64,000 nucleotides of DNA from Dickeya fangzhongdai. Lineage in GTDB: Bacteria; Pseudomonadota; Gammaproteobacteria; Enterobacterales; Enterobacteriaceae. Position numbers and translations under genes: made by a program. Of the stretch, positions 19,883 through 29,476 are shown one piece after another. The notes below the pieces were generated by a model. The model worked only from the letters and a program-made list of their open reading frames with translations, did no database searches and was not told the origin of the DNA. Position 1 is the stretch's first letter; the number at the start of each line of letters is the position of its first letter. The DNA lies in the NCBI RefSeq assembly GCF_002812485.1, contig NZ_CP025003.1, positions 2,418,001-2,482,000 on the forward strand, in the 5' to 3' direction.

Positions 19883-20245
19883 TCATGCACACGGCAGCGG
19901 CAATCTGGCTGGAACCAGCGGCGGCAGGCCATAGGCCGCGCGAGCCCGATCGCAGGCGTCATTGCGCTGACCATTTTCTCCCGATGGCGCAAATTCATGG
20001 CAAGGCGTGGGCCGTTGGGCATAGATACGGCAACTGACCGACTCACCGATTTCGCCTTCCAGTGCGCAACAGCGAATCGGTTTGCTGTTGGTGCCGGCCA
20101 TACAGCGCAGAAATGGCGTTACCGGTTCCGTCAGCGAGGCGGGAACGCTTCCGCCGCCGTCATCAGCTTCCGACCAATAAAAAGACACTCGAAAGTAACC
20201 GCAGCAAGCACCGCATTCCATACAAGGGTTGACGTTATCGCTCAT
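19883..20245 (-). CDS. YkgJ-type cysteine-cluster protein
   Basis: 120-residue soluble protein with a cysteine-cluster motif [11 protein letters not shown] (Cys 8, 11, 14, 15) and further cysteines in FLRCMAG, RCCALEG, VSCRIY, PTPCHEF and NDACDRA. This pattern belongs to the UPF0153/YkgJ family, thought to bind zinc or an iron-sulfur cluster; the reaction is unknown. It is divergent from ompW and shares with it an intergenic region holding a perfect FNR site, so anaerobic regulation is possible (inference). This gene is not at this place in E. coli. Confidence 0.85.
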   Translation of the reverse strand: MSDNVNPCMECGACCGYFRVSFYWSEADDGGGSVPASLTEPVTPFLRCMAGTNSKPIRCCALEGEIGESVSCRIYAQRPTPCHEFAPSGENGQRNDACDRARAAYGLPPLVPARLPLPCA

Positions 20246-20367
20246 GGTTGATTATCCACCGGCCTCAATCGTGTTGAATCTCAGGTGAACAGAAGAATTT
20301 ACGCCCGAATACCGGGTCGCGCAGCTCCTTTTTTGTACTGATGCAAAATTGGTCTTTTCTGTGCTTT

Positions 20368-20381
20368 TTGATTTGGATCAA
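20368..20381 (+). promoter_or_regulatory. Perfect FNR-binding site upstream of ompW
   Basis: TTGATTTGGATCAA matches the FNR consensus TTGAT-N4-ATCAA at every defined position. It lies 145 bp before the ompW ATG and 122 bp before the divergent cysteine-cluster gene. ompW is FNR-activated in enterics. Confidence 0.85.
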
Positions 20382-20526
20382 TTCTTTGTTTTTTAGAGAC
20401 TTGGGGTGTTTTGATTGATGACATAATGTCGCAAAAATCCTGCCAGGATGTGATCTGGCTTCAAACAAAAATACCCCTTAGTGGGTATAGTTCGCCCGGA
20501 TATTAACCTTACAAATGGAGTGGATA

Positions 20527-21159
20527 ATGAAGAAGGTTTCTTTATTGATGATGGCTGCCGCGTTGATGCCGGCATTGGCGCAAGCTCATCAGGCTGGCGA
20601 TGTGATTGTTCGTACTGGAACGGCAACGGTACGCCCGGTTGAAAGCTCGGACAATGTGTTGGGGTTGGGTTCATTCAACGTGGATAACAATACCCAACTG
20701 GGACTGACCCTTGGCTACATGGTGACGGATAATATCGGCGTGGAACTGCTGGCTGCGACGCCGTTCCAGCACAAGGTCGGCGTAGGCAATGTTGGGCCGA
20801 TCGCCGAAGTTAAACACCTGCCGCCGACGCTGATGGCGCAGTATTATTTTGGGCAGAGTACGGACAAGCTGCGCCCTTATCTGGGTGTCGGTCTGAACTA
20901 CACCATGTTCTTTGACGAGAAATTTAACCAGACGGGTAAATACGCCGGGTTGAGCGACCTGAGCCTGAAAAACTCCTGGGGCGTTGCCGCGCAGGCCGGT
21001 CTGGATTACAACCTGAATAAAAACTGGCTGTTGAATATGTCGGTATGGTGGATGGATATCGACACCACCGTGAAATTCAAGGCAGCCGGCCAGGATCAGA
21101 GTATCAAAACTCGTCTGGATCCCTGGGTATTTATGTTTGGCTTCGGTTATAAATTCTGA
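20527..21159 (+). CDS. ompW: Outer membrane protein OmpW
   Basis: Eight-stranded outer-membrane beta-barrel with a narrow hydrophobic channel. The 210-residue precursor has a signal peptide (MKKVSLLMMAAALMPALAQA, cleavage before HQAGD). The mature start HQAGDVIVRTGTATVRP, the PPTLMAQYYF segment and the C-terminal FGFGYKF, with the terminal Phe needed for barrel assembly, are diagnostic. An in-frame ATG at 20515 exists, but the one at 20527 gives a proper signal peptide and follows GGAG (20517-20520). A perfect FNR box and a strong terminator flank the gene. Confidence 0.97.
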   Translation: MKKVSLLMMAAALMPALAQAHQAGDVIVRTGTATVRPVESSDNVLGLGSFNVDNNTQLGLTLGYMVTDNIGVELLAATPFQHKVGVGNVGPIAEVKHLPPTLMAQYYFGQSTDKLRPYLGVGLNYTMFFDEKFNQTGKYAGLSDLSLKNSWGVAAQAGLDYNLNKNWLLNMSVWWMDIDTTVKFKAAGQDQSIKTRLDPWVFMFGFGYKF

Positions 21160-21184
21160 TAAGCGAAGTAGAAAACAAAAAGAG

Positions 21185-21212
21185 AAGGCGGAACCGGAGT
21201 TCCGCCTTTTTT
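21185..21212. terminator. Terminator between ompW and the KdgM-type porin
   Basis: 10-bp stem AAGGCGGAAC / GTTCCGCCTT with loop CGGA, followed by more T residues on the plus strand and by AAAAAGAG on the other side, so it can serve both converging genes. Confidence 0.92.
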
Positions 21213-21237
21213 ACGTCAGGTGATAACCGGGACGGTA

Positions 21238-21981
21238 TTAGAAGTTGTACTGAACACCGACGCGGTAACGGGTCTGACGTTCGTCAGTCGTCTTGGATGG
21301 GCCTTCAACATTGGCAACCTGAATATACGGGGTCCAGTTTTTGTCAATCTTGTAAGCCAGCTTCACATCATGAGTGAGGTTGTCGTTATCATTGTCGTAA
21401 ATGTAACCAAAGCTACCTGCTTTGGTATTTTTGTTGTATTCCAGCTCGTATTCAACGGTGAAGTTGTCCAGAAACTTATAACCCAGCACGCTGGTAATGG
21501 TATAGCCTTTCATATTAGTGGCTTCAGCAGGGTTACCATTTCGGTCATAAGCATTAATGGTGCTGCTATAACGCTGGTAGAAAGGGCGGTAACGCAGGGT
21601 ATAGTAAAGGCTATCGGTAAAGTTTACGCCACCTTTGATATAAGGACGGTATTTGTTACCCGTATTGTCGGAAACCAGATTGAAACCAGCTTCTGCATTA
21701 AACATCTTATTGAATTTATAAAGATAGCTGGCAGTGACTTCAGTGCCGTTGCTAACCTGTTCGTTATAAGGTTTGTTTGGCGTGGAGTCATTGCCGGATT
21801 GTTTCCATTTCACTTCGGAAGACAAACCGAAGCCATTCTCAAAACGGTGCGAAATCAGCAGACGATCCTGGTGATTTGCATTTTGGGTATCTTTCATTTC
21901 ATGGCGATAATCGAATGTGACCGCCATTGAACTCATGCTTACCAAAGATGCAACCATCACTGTCAGAATTTTAAATTTCAT
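21238..21981 (-). CDS. KdgM-family oligogalacturonate-specific porin
   Basis: Small monomeric outer-membrane channel family that admits acidic oligosaccharides released from pectin. The 247-residue precursor has a signal peptide (MKFKILTVMVASLVSMSSMA, cleavage before VTFDYRHE). The mature N-terminus VTFDYRHEMKD, alternating barrel strands and the C-terminal YRVGVQYNF are typical of KdgM/KdgN. A frame open to 22041 adds 20 non-signal residues, so the ATG at 21981 is chosen. No pectin genes are adjacent, unlike classical kdgM, so this may be the second Dickeya channel kdgN (inference). Two KdgR-like boxes and AT-rich DNA lie upstream. E. coli has yciEFG at this place. Confidence 0.88.
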   Translation of the reverse strand: MKFKILTVMVASLVSMSSMAVTFDYRHEMKDTQNANHQDRLLISHRFENGFGLSSEVKWKQSGNDSTPNKPYNEQVSNGTEVTASYLYKFNKMFNAEAGFNLVSDNTGNKYRPYIKGGVNFTDSLYYTLRYRPFYQRYSSTINAYDRNGNPAEATNMKGYTITSVLGYKFLDNFTVEYELEYNKNTKAGSFGYIYDNDNDNLTHDVKLAYKIDKNWTPYIQVANVEGPSKTTDERQTRYRVGVQYNF

Positions 21982-22102
21982 CGCTATAACCCTCTCAGAG
22001 ATCATTCTTATTAGTGTTGTGCTGCGGACATAGCGCAGCACGGAACCGATTTTTATTTATCTCTGCTTACAAATGTGTGATCCAGAACGGCAAACTCAAA
22101 AA

Positions 22103-22118
22103 AATGAAAAGCCATTTT
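22103..22118 (+). promoter_or_regulatory. Candidate KdgR box 1
   Basis: AATGAAAAGCCATTTT matches the KdgR-box pattern AATRAAAYNYYRTTTY at all but one defined position. It is 122 bp upstream of the porin start. The consensus is quoted from memory and no matrix score was computed. Confidence 0.55.
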
Positions 22119-22168
22119 ACTTGTGTGATGGGCGTCTATTTACATAGCAATGAATCTATGTCTACAGA

Positions 22169-22184
22169 AATAAAAAGGCGTTTC
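22169..22184 (+). promoter_or_regulatory. Candidate KdgR box 2
   Basis: AATAAAAAGGCGTTTC differs from AATRAAAYNYYRTTTY at two positions. It lies 66 bp (about six helical turns) from box 1, so the two could be on the same face of the DNA. Confidence 0.42.
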
Positions 22185-22487
22185 AATAAAACCAAATACA
22201 ATATTTCATTTTTTGAATTTATTTGATATCTATTTTTACAAAATTAATATTTGGAAACCGTTTAACTTGTTGACTCTGTGTCTTTGGTTTCTGATTTTTG
22301 GCACTTTTAACTTTTTTTACTTCTTCTTAATAAATTCATAATTATGAGTATGTTTGTCATTTTGTGACGTGACGCCAGATTGTCATGTTGTACGCTGAGC
22401 CACGCGCATAGCGTAAACGTGCCGGGGCTATCCACGAGCCTCAGCGGTGGTTGGCAGGAACATTTGATAAGGATAAGAACAATAAAA

Positions 22488-22516
22488 CGCCATAGCCGGG
22501 AAAACAGGCTATGGCG
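22488..22516 (-). terminator. Rho-independent terminator of the trp operon
   Basis: On the minus strand the 10-bp stem CGCCATAGCC / GGCTATGGCG with a nine-base loop is followed by TTTTATTGTTCTT. It begins 17 bp after the trpA stop. Confidence 0.9.
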
Positions 22517-22532
22517 GGAAGGTCTGGCGGGA

Positions 22533-23342
22533 TTAACGTGCGCGGGTGGCGGCTTTCATGCCGCGGACAAAATCGGTCAGTTTTGCGAGCATCTCATCCG
22601 GCTGGGAATGGTATTGCTCGATGATTTTGACAATCGCGGAACCAGAGATGGCGCCGGCGGCACCGGATTCCAGCGCTTTTTGCACCTGAGCCGGTTCGGA
22701 AATGCCAAAACCCAGCAGCGGCGGAGCCGCATGGTATTCCTGCAGTTTTTCCAGCAGATGGTGCAGCGGCAGTTGGGCGCGGGTTTCTGCGCCAGTTACG
22801 CCGGCCCGGGAGAGCAGGTAAGTATAGCCGCGGCCGAAGGATGACACTTCACGCAGCAGGTCGTCATTCGCATTCGGCGGGCAGATGAAGATTGGCGCGA
22901 CGCCATGCTTCATCGCCGCAGTGCGAAACGGCGCGGATTCTTCCAGCGGTACGTCGGCTACCAACACCGAGTCAACGCCGGTTTCGGCGCAACGCTGATA
23001 AAAAGCGTCGATACCATTGCTGAACACCAGGTTGGCGTACATCAACAAGCCGATCGGCAGGTCAGGGTATTTCTGGCGGATGGTCGCCAGCATTTCAAAA
23101 CAGTGGGCCGGGGTCACGCCGGCGGCGAACGCGCGCAGCGTGGCGTTCTGAATGGTCGGGCCATCCGCCAGCGGATCGGAGAACGGGATCCCCAATTCCA
23201 GCGCGTCTGCACCCGCGGCCACCAGCGTATCGATAATGCGCAGCGAAAGCTCGGGGGAAGGGTCGCCCAGCGTAACAAACGGCACAAACGCCCCTTCCTG
23301 TTTTTCCGACAGTCGTTTAAACAAAGCGTGGTAGCGTTCCAT
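22533..23342 (-). CDS. trpA: Tryptophan synthase alpha chain
   Basis: Cleaves indole-3-glycerol phosphate to indole and glyceraldehyde-3-phosphate in the TrpA2B2 complex. The 269-residue TIM barrel has the catalytic Glu in [10 protein letters not shown] (near residue 49) with the following Asp, and the loop GVTGAETR and [10 protein letters not shown] phosphate-binding segments. The ATG at 23342 overlaps the trpB stop by one base (TGATG), giving coupled translation; an in-frame TTG one codon upstream is not preferred. Last gene of the trp operon, followed by its terminator. Confidence 0.98.
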   Translation of the reverse strand: MERYHALFKRLSEKQEGAFVPFVTLGDPSPELSLRIIDTLVAAGADALELGIPFSDPLADGPTIQNATLRAFAAGVTPAHCFEMLATIRQKYPDLPIGLLMYANLVFSNGIDAFYQRCAETGVDSVLVADVPLEESAPFRTAAMKHGVAPIFICPPNANDDLLREVSSFGRGYTYLLSRAGVTGAETRAQLPLHHLLEKLQEYHAAPPLLGFGISEPAQVQKALESGAAGAISGSAIVKIIEQYHSQPDEMLAKLTDFVRGMKAATRAR

Positions 23343-24532
23343 CAAATCTCTCCCCGGGATTTCAGAATGTCGTGAACCGTAAAAATGTCTTTATCGCCAC
23401 GGCCGGACAGGTTGACCACCAGAATTTGCTCTTTTTCCGGTTCCGCTTTGATCATTTTCAGCGCGTGGGCCAGCGCATGGGAGGATTCCAGCGCCGGGAT
23501 AATCCCTTCGTGACGCGACAATTCCCGGAATGCGTTCAACGCTTCATCGTCGGTGATCGACACATAATCCGCCCGCCCGATGCTGTTCAGGTGCGCGTGC
23601 TGCGGCCCGACGGAGGGGAAGTCCAGACCGGCCGAAATAGAGTACGACTCTTCGATTTGACCGTCTTCGGTCTGCATCATCGGTGATTTCATACCGAAGT
23701 AGATACCGACGCGGCCATGTTTCAGCGGTGCGCCGTGCTGCCCGGTTTCGATACCCAGACCTGCCGGCTCCACGCCGATCAAACGCACGGACGGCTCGTC
23801 AATGAAATCAGCAAACATGCCGATGGCGTTGGAACCGCCGCCGACGCAGGCCAGCACCGCATCCGGCAGACGACCTTCTTTTTCTTTCACCTGGGCTTTG
23901 GTTTCTTCCCCGATCATGCGCTGAAATTCCCGCACGATGGTGGGGTAAGGGTGTGGACCGGCGGCAGTCCCCAGCAGGTAATGAGCGGTCTCATAGCTGC
24001 CGGACCAGTCGCGTAGCGCTTCGTTGCAGGCGTCTTTCAGGGTGGCGGAGCCGCTGTGCACCGGAATGACTTCTGCGCCCATCAATCGCATACGGAACAC
24101 GTTCGGCGACTGGCGCTCTACGTCCTTGGCGCCCATGTAGACGCGGCATTTCAACCCCAGCAGGGCGCAGGCTAGCGCGGTGGCGACGCCATGTTGGCCG
24201 GCGCCGGTTTCGGCGATGATTTCGGTTTTACCCATACGCTTCGCCAGCAGCGCTTGCCCCAGTACCTGATTGGTCTTGTGCGCGCCGCCGTGCAGCAGGT
24301 CTTCGCGTTTCAGATAGAGTTTGGTTCGGGTGCCTGCGGTCAGGTTTTTACACAGGGTCAGCGCTGTCGGCCGCCCGGCGTAGTTCTTCAGCAGGTCGCT
24401 GAACTCAGCCTGGAACGCCGGGTCACGCTGCGCGCTGACAAATGCCTCTTCCAACTGGCGCAGAGCCGGCATCAGGATCTGTGGTACGTACTGACCACCA
24501 AATTCACCAAAATAAGGATTAAGTAACGTCAT
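23342..24532 (-). CDS. trpB: Tryptophan synthase beta chain
   Basis: PLP enzyme that joins indole and serine to give tryptophan. 396 residues, one fewer than E. coli. The PLP lysine is in GGAHKTNQ (near residue 87), the glycine-rich phosphate cup is [12 protein letters not shown], and the C-terminal SGRGDKD is conserved. It follows trpCF by 17 bp and its stop overlaps the trpA start. Confidence 0.98.
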   Translation of the reverse strand: MTLLNPYFGEFGGQYVPQILMPALRQLEEAFVSAQRDPAFQAEFSDLLKNYAGRPTALTLCKNLTAGTRTKLYLKREDLLHGGAHKTNQVLGQALLAKRMGKTEIIAETGAGQHGVATALACALLGLKCRVYMGAKDVERQSPNVFRMRLMGAEVIPVHSGSATLKDACNEALRDWSGSYETAHYLLGTAAGPHPYPTIVREFQRMIGEETKAQVKEKEGRLPDAVLACVGGGSNAIGMFADFIDEPSVRLIGVEPAGLGIETGQHGAPLKHGRVGIYFGMKSPMMQTEDGQIEESYSISAGLDFPSVGPQHAHLNSIGRADYVSITDDEALNAFRELSRHEGIIPALESSHALAHALKMIKAEPEKEQILVVNLSGRGDKDIFTVHDILKSRGEI

Positions 24533-24549
24533 AATCAGCCTGTATCTTG

Positions 24550-25935
24550 TTATTCATGAGAGGTACGGCGGGGTTGCGCCGTACGCAGCGTCCGGAATAC
24601 CGCCGCGATTTTCTGCGGATCTTTGATGCCGGGTTGCGACTCTACGCCAGAGTTGAAATCCAGCCCGGCGGCGCCGAGTGTCGCGGCCTGCGCCACGTTG
24701 TCCGGGCCGAGTCCGCCGGCCAGCAGCACCTGCTGCAGCGATTGACCCTGCAGCAATGACCAGTCGAACGACTGACCGCTGCCGCCCTGACCGTTGTCGA
24801 GCAGCACCCGGTCAACCTGCGCCAGCGCCAGCGGGGGCAGTACGTCGCCGACGCTTTGCGCTTTCCAGATCTGGCAGGTAGCGGGCAGTTGTTCACGTAA
24901 GGCGGCGATGGCGGTTTCGTCTTCGCTGCCGTGCAACTGTACGGCCGTCAGTTGGAGCGACGATGCGGTTGCCACGATGTCGGCCAGCGGCGCATCACGG
25001 AATACCCCGACATAACGCAAGGGAGCGCCCGCCATCACGGCACGAGCCTGTGACGTTGTCACGCAGCGCGGGGAGCTGGCGACAAAAATCAACCCGCCGT
25101 ACACCGCGCCCGCCTGAAAGGCCGCGGCGGCATCGTCGGGCCGGGTCAACCCGCACACTTTGTTTTCCCCGAGGATGACCCGGCGTACCGCCAGCGTCAG
25201 GTCGTCTTCTTCCATTAGCGAACTGCCGATCAGAAAACCATTGGCGTACTGGCTCAGTTCCTGAATATGGGCATGACGGCTGATGCCGGATTCGCTGATT
25301 ACCGTCACGCCGGCAGGCAGACGCGGCGCCAGCGTGCGGGTACGGTTAAGGTCGATAGAGAGGTCGCGCAGGTCGCGGTTGTTGATGCCGACCACGCGCG
25401 CTTCCAGCGCAATAGCGCGTTCCAGTTCGGCTTCATTGCTGACTTCCGTCAGGATGCCCATATTCAGGCTGTGCGCTACCTGCGCCAGCCGGCGATACTG
25501 TTCATCATCCAGTACCGACAGCATCAGCAGAATCGCGTCGGCCTGATAGTAACGGGCCAGATAGATCTGGTACGGGTCGATAATGAAGTCCTTGCACAGC
25601 ACCGGCTGAGCAACCGCCGCGCTGACCTGGGTCAGAAAAGCAAAATCGCCCTGGAAATACTTCTCGTCGGTCAGTACCGAAATGGCGGACGCGTAATCCT
25701 GATAAACTCGCGCAATTGCGACCGGGTCGAAATCGGCGCGAATCAACCCCTTGGAGGGCGAGGCTTTTTTGCACTCCAGAATAAACGCCGGATTGGCCTG
25801 TTTCAGCGACTGATAGAAGTGGCGCGAACTGGGCGTTACCTGTGACTGAAAGCTGTCGAGCGGCTGTCGTTGCTGCCGTTCGGCGATCCACTGCGCTTTG
25901 TCGCGCACAATTTTGGTTAATACGGTTTCCTGCAT
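24550..25935 (-). CDS. trpCF: Indole-3-glycerol phosphate synthase / phosphoribosylanthranilate isomerase
   Basis: Fused two-domain enzyme as in E. coli TrpC. The N-terminal domain (1 to about 255) is the synthase with [13 protein letters not shown] and [10 protein letters not shown]; the C-terminal domain is the isomerase with [14 protein letters not shown] and [10 protein letters not shown]. 461 residues from the ATG at 25935, which gives the family start [10 protein letters not shown]. Two upstream ATGs at 25947 and 25944 overlap the trpD stop but sit too close to the AGAGG ribosome-binding site; they cannot be excluded. Confidence 0.96.
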   Translation of the reverse strand: MQETVLTKIVRDKAQWIAERQQRQPLDSFQSQVTPSSRHFYQSLKQANPAFILECKKASPSKGLIRADFDPVAIARVYQDYASAISVLTDEKYFQGDFAFLTQVSAAVAQPVLCKDFIIDPYQIYLARYYQADAILLMLSVLDDEQYRRLAQVAHSLNMGILTEVSNEAELERAIALEARVVGINNRDLRDLSIDLNRTRTLAPRLPAGVTVISESGISRHAHIQELSQYANGFLIGSSLMEEDDLTLAVRRVILGENKVCGLTRPDDAAAAFQAGAVYGGLIFVASSPRCVTTSQARAVMAGAPLRYVGVFRDAPLADIVATASSLQLTAVQLHGSEDETAIAALREQLPATCQIWKAQSVGDVLPPLALAQVDRVLLDNGQGGSGQSFDWSLLQGQSLQQVLLAGGLGPDNVAQAATLGAAGLDFNSGVESQPGIKDPQKIAAVFRTLRTAQPRRTSHE

Positions 25936-25943
25936 TTTCTTCA

Positions 25944-26942
25944 TCATCCTCTGGCTGCCAGTTCCAGCACGCGCTGGTAAGCCTGACCGCTGTGAATCAC
26001 GTCCAGCGCCTGTCGGGCATTCTGCCGCAGATCTTCCTGTCCGAACAATTTCAGCAACAGCGCCACATTGGCCGCGACAGCCGCGTCGTGCGCCGGTTGG
26101 CCCTTACCCTGAAGCAATCGAGCCAGAATATCACGGTTTTCTTCCGGCGTGCCGCCCAGCAAATCATCCAGTGCGAAGGAGTCCAGCCCGAAATCATGAG
26201 GCGTCAGCTGGTAGGTTTCCACCTGACCGTCACGCAGTTCGGCAACCTGTGTCGGCGCATGAATGGCGACTTCATCCATACCGCCGCCGTGCACCACGGC
26301 CGCGCGCTGGTATCCCAGCACTTTCAGAGTTTCGGCGATTGGCCGTACCAGTTCCGGCCGGTAGACGCCGATCAGCGCCAACGGCGGGCGGGCCGGGTTG
26401 ATCAGCGGCCCCAGCACGTTGAACACGGTACGGGTTTTCAACTGCTGGCGCACCGGCATCGCGTGACGGAAACCGGTGTGGTATTGCGGCGCAAAGAGAA
26501 AGCATACCCCCAGATCGTCCAGCGCCTGACGCGATACCTCAGCCGACATATCGAGCTTGATGCCGAACGCCGACAGCAAATCCGACGAGCCGGAACGGCT
26601 GGAGACGCTGCGGTTGCCGTGCTTGGCGACCTTTAGCCCACAGGCGGCGGCCACAAACGCGCTGGCGGTGGAGATGTTGATGCTGTTGGTGCCGTCGCCG
26701 CCGGTGCCGACGATGTCCGCGAACAGGTAGTCCGGGCGCGGGAACGGCTTGGCGTCGGCCAGCAGCGCGGTGGCGGCCCCGGCGATTTCATCCGGGTGCT
26801 CGCCGCGTACCTTCATGCTGATCAGCGCCGCAGCCAGTTGCGTCGGATCAAGTTCACCCTGAATGATGGCGGCAAACAGCTGCCGGCTTTCTGCCTGACT
26901 CAGGATGTCGGCGCGGTACAGTTTTTCAAGAATCGGTTGCAT
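25944..26942 (-). CDS. trpD: Anthranilate phosphoribosyltransferase
   Basis: Transfers phosphoribose from PRPP to anthranilate. The 332-residue protein stands alone, whereas in E. coli the equivalent domain is fused behind TrpG; Serratia also has the split form. The PRPP loop [18 protein letters not shown] (about 79-96), [15 protein letters not shown] and the GGGMDE segment are intact. A TTG at 26960 is in frame, but the ATG at 26942 follows CGGAG at good spacing and fits the family. It lies 19 bp after trpG. Confidence 0.97.
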   Translation of the reverse strand: MQPILEKLYRADILSQAESRQLFAAIIQGELDPTQLAAALISMKVRGEHPDEIAGAATALLADAKPFPRPDYLFADIVGTGGDGTNSINISTASAFVAAACGLKVAKHGNRSVSSRSGSSDLLSAFGIKLDMSAEVSRQALDDLGVCFLFAPQYHTGFRHAMPVRQQLKTRTVFNVLGPLINPARPPLALIGVYRPELVRPIAETLKVLGYQRAAVVHGGGMDEVAIHAPTQVAELRDGQVETYQLTPHDFGLDSFALDDLLGGTPEENRDILARLLQGKGQPAHDAAVAANVALLLKLFGQEDLRQNARQALDVIHSGQAYQRVLELAARG

Positions 26943-26961
26943 CAGTGGTGTCTCCGTCAAA

Positions 26962-27540
26962 TCAGGCCAGTGCCCAGTCCAGCGTCTGGTTCAGCAGACG
27001 AGCACCGTGAGTGGTGAGGATGGATTCCGGGTGGAACTGGAAACCGCAAACGCGATGCTCGTCATGGCGCACCGCCATCACCATGCCGTTAAAACTGGCG
27101 TTAATCACCAGTTCGGCCGGGATGTCGCTGCCAACCAGCGAGTGGTAACGCGCCACCGGCAGCGGGTTGGGTAGGCCGTTGAACATCGCCTGACCGTCGT
27201 GCTCAATGCTGGAGGCTTTGCCATGCAGAATTTCACCGGCCTGACCGACATGACCGCCGTAGGCTTCAACGATAGCCTGATGGCCCAGACAGATGCCGAT
27301 GATCGGCAACTGACCGCGCAGGCGTTGCAGCAGTGCCGGCATGCAGCCGGCTTCAGACGGCGTTCCGGGGCCGGGCGAGAGCATCAGCACCGGTTTTTCC
27401 ATCTGCTGCAGTCGGTCGATAATGACATCGGCAGGCAGTTGATTGCGGTACACCACTACGTTATGGTCGCTGGCGCGCAACTGGTCGACCAGGTTATAGG
27501 TAAAAGAGTCGATATTATCGAGCAACAGGATATCGGCCAT
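26962..27540 (-). CDS. trpG: Anthranilate synthase glutamine amidotransferase subunit
   Basis: Supplies ammonia from glutamine to TrpE. The 192-residue class I amidotransferase has the oxyanion segment [12 protein letters not shown], nucleophile Cys in GICLGHQ and the catalytic His-Glu in FHPES. It starts inside the trpE stop (TGATG, one-base overlap), typical for equimolar subunits. It ends with its own stop, so TrpG and TrpD are separate polypeptides. Confidence 0.98.
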   Translation of the reverse strand: MADILLLDNIDSFTYNLVDQLRASDHNVVVYRNQLPADVIIDRLQQMEKPVLMLSPGPGTPSEAGCMPALLQRLRGQLPIIGICLGHQAIVEAYGGHVGQAGEILHGKASSIEHDGQAMFNGLPNPLPVARYHSLVGSDIPAELVINASFNGMVMAVRHDEHRVCGFQFHPESILTTHGARLLNQTLDWALA

Positions 27541-29102
27541 CAGAACACCTCCCGGGCATGATGCGCACTGGCAATCGCGCGCAGAACCGCGCGGGCTTTG
27601 TTACGGGTTTCATCGGCCTCAGCCTGCGGGTGGGAATCCAGCACTACGCCGGCGCCGGCCTGCACGGTGGCGATGCCGTCTTCCACGTAAGCGGAGCGGA
27701 TCACGATGCAGGTGTCGAGGTCGCCGCGGGCGGTGAAGTAGCCCACTGCGCCGCCGTAACTGCCGCGGCGGGTTTTCTCGCTTTCCGCGATCAGCTGCAT
27801 GGCGCGTACTTTGGGGGCGCCGCTCAACGTGCCCATGTTCATGCAGGCGCGGTAGGCGTGCAGCACGTCCAGATCCGCGCGCAGGGTGCCGACCACGCGG
27901 GACACCAGATGCATCACGAACGAATAGCGGTCTACTTTGGTCAGGTCCGCCACATAGCGGCTGCCGGGTTCGCAGATTCGCGCCAGATCGTTGCGGGCCA
28001 GGTCCACCAGCATCAGGTGTTCGGCCAGTTCTTTATGATCGGTACGCATTTCCAGCTCGATACGGCTGTCCAGATCCCGGTCCAGCGAGCCGTCGGCGTG
28101 GCGGCCGCGCGGGCGAGTGCCGGCGATGGGATAGATTTCGATCTGGCGGCTGGCGGCGTCGTATTTGAGCGAACTTTCCGGCGACGCGCCGAACAGGGTG
28201 AAATCCTGATCCTGCATGTAGAACATGTAAGGACTGGGGTTGTTGTCTTTCAGGGTCTGGTAGGCGGCCAGCGGCGACGGGCACGGCAGCGAGAAGCGGC
28301 GGGACGGCACCACCTGGAAAATTTCGCCGATGCGGATCGCCTGCTGCATCTGGCTGACCACGGCGCCGTAATCTTCATCGCTCTGGTTACAGGCCAGCGT
28401 CATGGTGTCCACCGTCTGGCACGGCAACGCCGGGGCCGGCTGGCGCAACTGATGCTGCAACTGTTCCAGACGCTGTTGCAGGCGCTGACGTTCCGCGGCG
28501 TTAGGGGTAAACAGGCTGGCCTGCAGATGGGTAGCGCGTTGTTGATGGTCCACCACCAGCAGGGTTTCGGCCAGGTAGAAGCAGTAATCCGGGCAACGTT
28601 GTTGTTGGCTGAGCGGCGGCAGACTTTCGAAACCCGCCACCAGATCGTAGGCGAACAGCCCGCCGAAGAACATGGCCTCGCGTTCATGCTCCGGGCATGC
28701 CACCAGCGCCAGCAGTTGGCGCAGCGCGTCAAATACCGACAGGGAGCGCAGACGCGCGTCTTCGTCCTGCATGATATCGATGGTCGGGAAGGTCAGTTCG
28801 CGGCTGTTCGGGCGCGCATCGACGATGACATCAGCAGGCAGTGCGTTATCCAACAGCGGCAACAGCGACGCGCCGTTGGCGGTCAGCGCCTGAATCGACA
28901 CCTGTGGTCCGAGGGCGGTAATACGCAGGGCGCTGTCGACGATAAGCAGGCTTTGCAGATTCTGTTTGCTGTCGATTTCCGCCGACTCCAGCAGCAGGGT
29001 TGCCGGGCGGGCGCCGCACAGCTGGTGGAACATCGCGCTGGGGTCGTTGCGGTATTCGGCACCGACGCGCAGCAGCTCAAGTTCAGGTTGTGGTATTTGC
29101 AT
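27540..29102 (-). CDS. trpE: Anthranilate synthase component I
   Basis: Converts chorismate to anthranilate with ammonia from TrpG; the committed, tryptophan-inhibited step. 520 residues, equal to E. coli TrpE. The feedback site [11 protein letters not shown] is near the N-terminus and the chorismate-binding core has [21 protein letters not shown] and GAPKVRAMQ. An in-frame ATG at 29126 abuts the attenuator U-tract; the ATG at 29102 matches the family start MQ and the E. coli leader arrangement and is preferred. First structural gene of the operon. Confidence 0.98.
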   Translation of the reverse strand: MQIPQPELELLRVGAEYRNDPSAMFHQLCGARPATLLLESAEIDSKQNLQSLLIVDSALRITALGPQVSIQALTANGASLLPLLDNALPADVIVDARPNSRELTFPTIDIMQDEDARLRSLSVFDALRQLLALVACPEHEREAMFFGGLFAYDLVAGFESLPPLSQQQRCPDYCFYLAETLLVVDHQQRATHLQASLFTPNAAERQRLQQRLEQLQHQLRQPAPALPCQTVDTMTLACNQSDEDYGAVVSQMQQAIRIGEIFQVVPSRRFSLPCPSPLAAYQTLKDNNPSPYMFYMQDQDFTLFGASPESSLKYDAASRQIEIYPIAGTRPRGRHADGSLDRDLDSRIELEMRTDHKELAEHLMLVDLARNDLARICEPGSRYVADLTKVDRYSFVMHLVSRVVGTLRADLDVLHAYRACMNMGTLSGAPKVRAMQLIAESEKTRRGSYGGAVGYFTARGDLDTCIVIRSAYVEDGIATVQAGAGVVLDSHPQAEADETRNKARAVLRAIASAHHAREVF

Positions 29103-29126
29103 GATGTCTACTCGTATTTTGTCCAT

Positions 29127-29150
29127 AAAAAAACCCGCTAATCAGCGGGC
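29127..29150 (-). terminator. trp attenuator terminator
   Basis: On the minus strand the hairpin CCCGCT / AGCGGG (29134-29139 with 29144-29149) with a four-base loop is followed by T7 (29133-29127). It lies between the leader peptide stop and trpE, exactly as the E. coli trp attenuator. Confidence 0.93.
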
Positions 29151-29186
29151 TTCAGGATATGCATGTCAGATAATGGCTATGCGTCA

Positions 29187-29264
29187 TCACTTCGCCCGCA
29201 ACAGGGAGAAGCGCCACCAACCAGCATGATTTTTCAGGGTTAGGGTCATTACCGTCATCGCCAT
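29187..29264 (-). CDS. trpL: trp operon leader peptide
   Basis: Short leader whose translation senses charged tRNA-Trp. From the ATG at 29264 it encodes 25 residues ending NHAGWWRFSLLRAK; the tandem Trp codons (about 29218-29213) are followed by RFSLLRAK like the WWR leaders of other enterics. Other in-frame ATGs occur at 29273, 29258 and 29249, so the true length could be 28, 23 or 20 residues; a GAGGA lies just before the 29264 codon. The leader is followed by the attenuator terminator. Confidence 0.88.
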   Translation of the reverse strand: MAMTVMTLTLKNHAGWWRFSLLRAK

Positions 29265-29295
29265 TGTCCTCATTTATCGCTACGTTTGAACTTGT

Positions 29296-29311
29296 GTACT
29301 AGTTAACTGGA
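29296..29311 (-). promoter_or_regulatory. TrpR operator
   Basis: The minus strand reads CCAGTTAACTAGTACA, which retains the core GTTAACTAGTAC of the E. coli trp operator. It overlaps the -10 element, as expected for TrpR repression. Confidence 0.85.
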
Positions 29312-29329
29312 ACGGAAAAGGGAAGTCAA
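29301..29329 (-). promoter_or_regulatory. trp operon promoter
   Basis: -35 TTGACT (29329-29324) and -10 TTAACT (29306-29301) on the minus strand, spaced by exactly 17 bp. Confidence 0.88.
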
Positions 29330-29476
29330 TAACATTTCACACGATTTTTTCGGGGAGATGTCCGGCTGTAGATGGCTGGCCGACAACCCACATCGGGCCC
29401 ACCGATCTTTTTTCCTTTTTAGCGAGGTTGGTGGCATCATGCCGCCTGAAATTCCCTGAACAGAGAGACACCTGAC

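Larger units (their letters stand above)
21982..22487. other. AT-rich promoter region of the KdgM-type porin
   Basis: About 500 bp between the porin and the trp operon terminator. Roughly 22000-22350 is markedly AT-rich, unlike the flanking coding DNA, and holds two candidate KdgR boxes listed separately. This fits a regulated gene that could be an H-NS target. No coding frame is credible here. Confidence 0.6.

Noticed and set aside
29296..29311. Idea that the rluB inverted repeat is a second TrpR site because it shares GTTAAC
   Set aside because: Only the six-base core is shared; the flanking CTAG/GTAC bases needed by TrpR are absent at 31155-31186.
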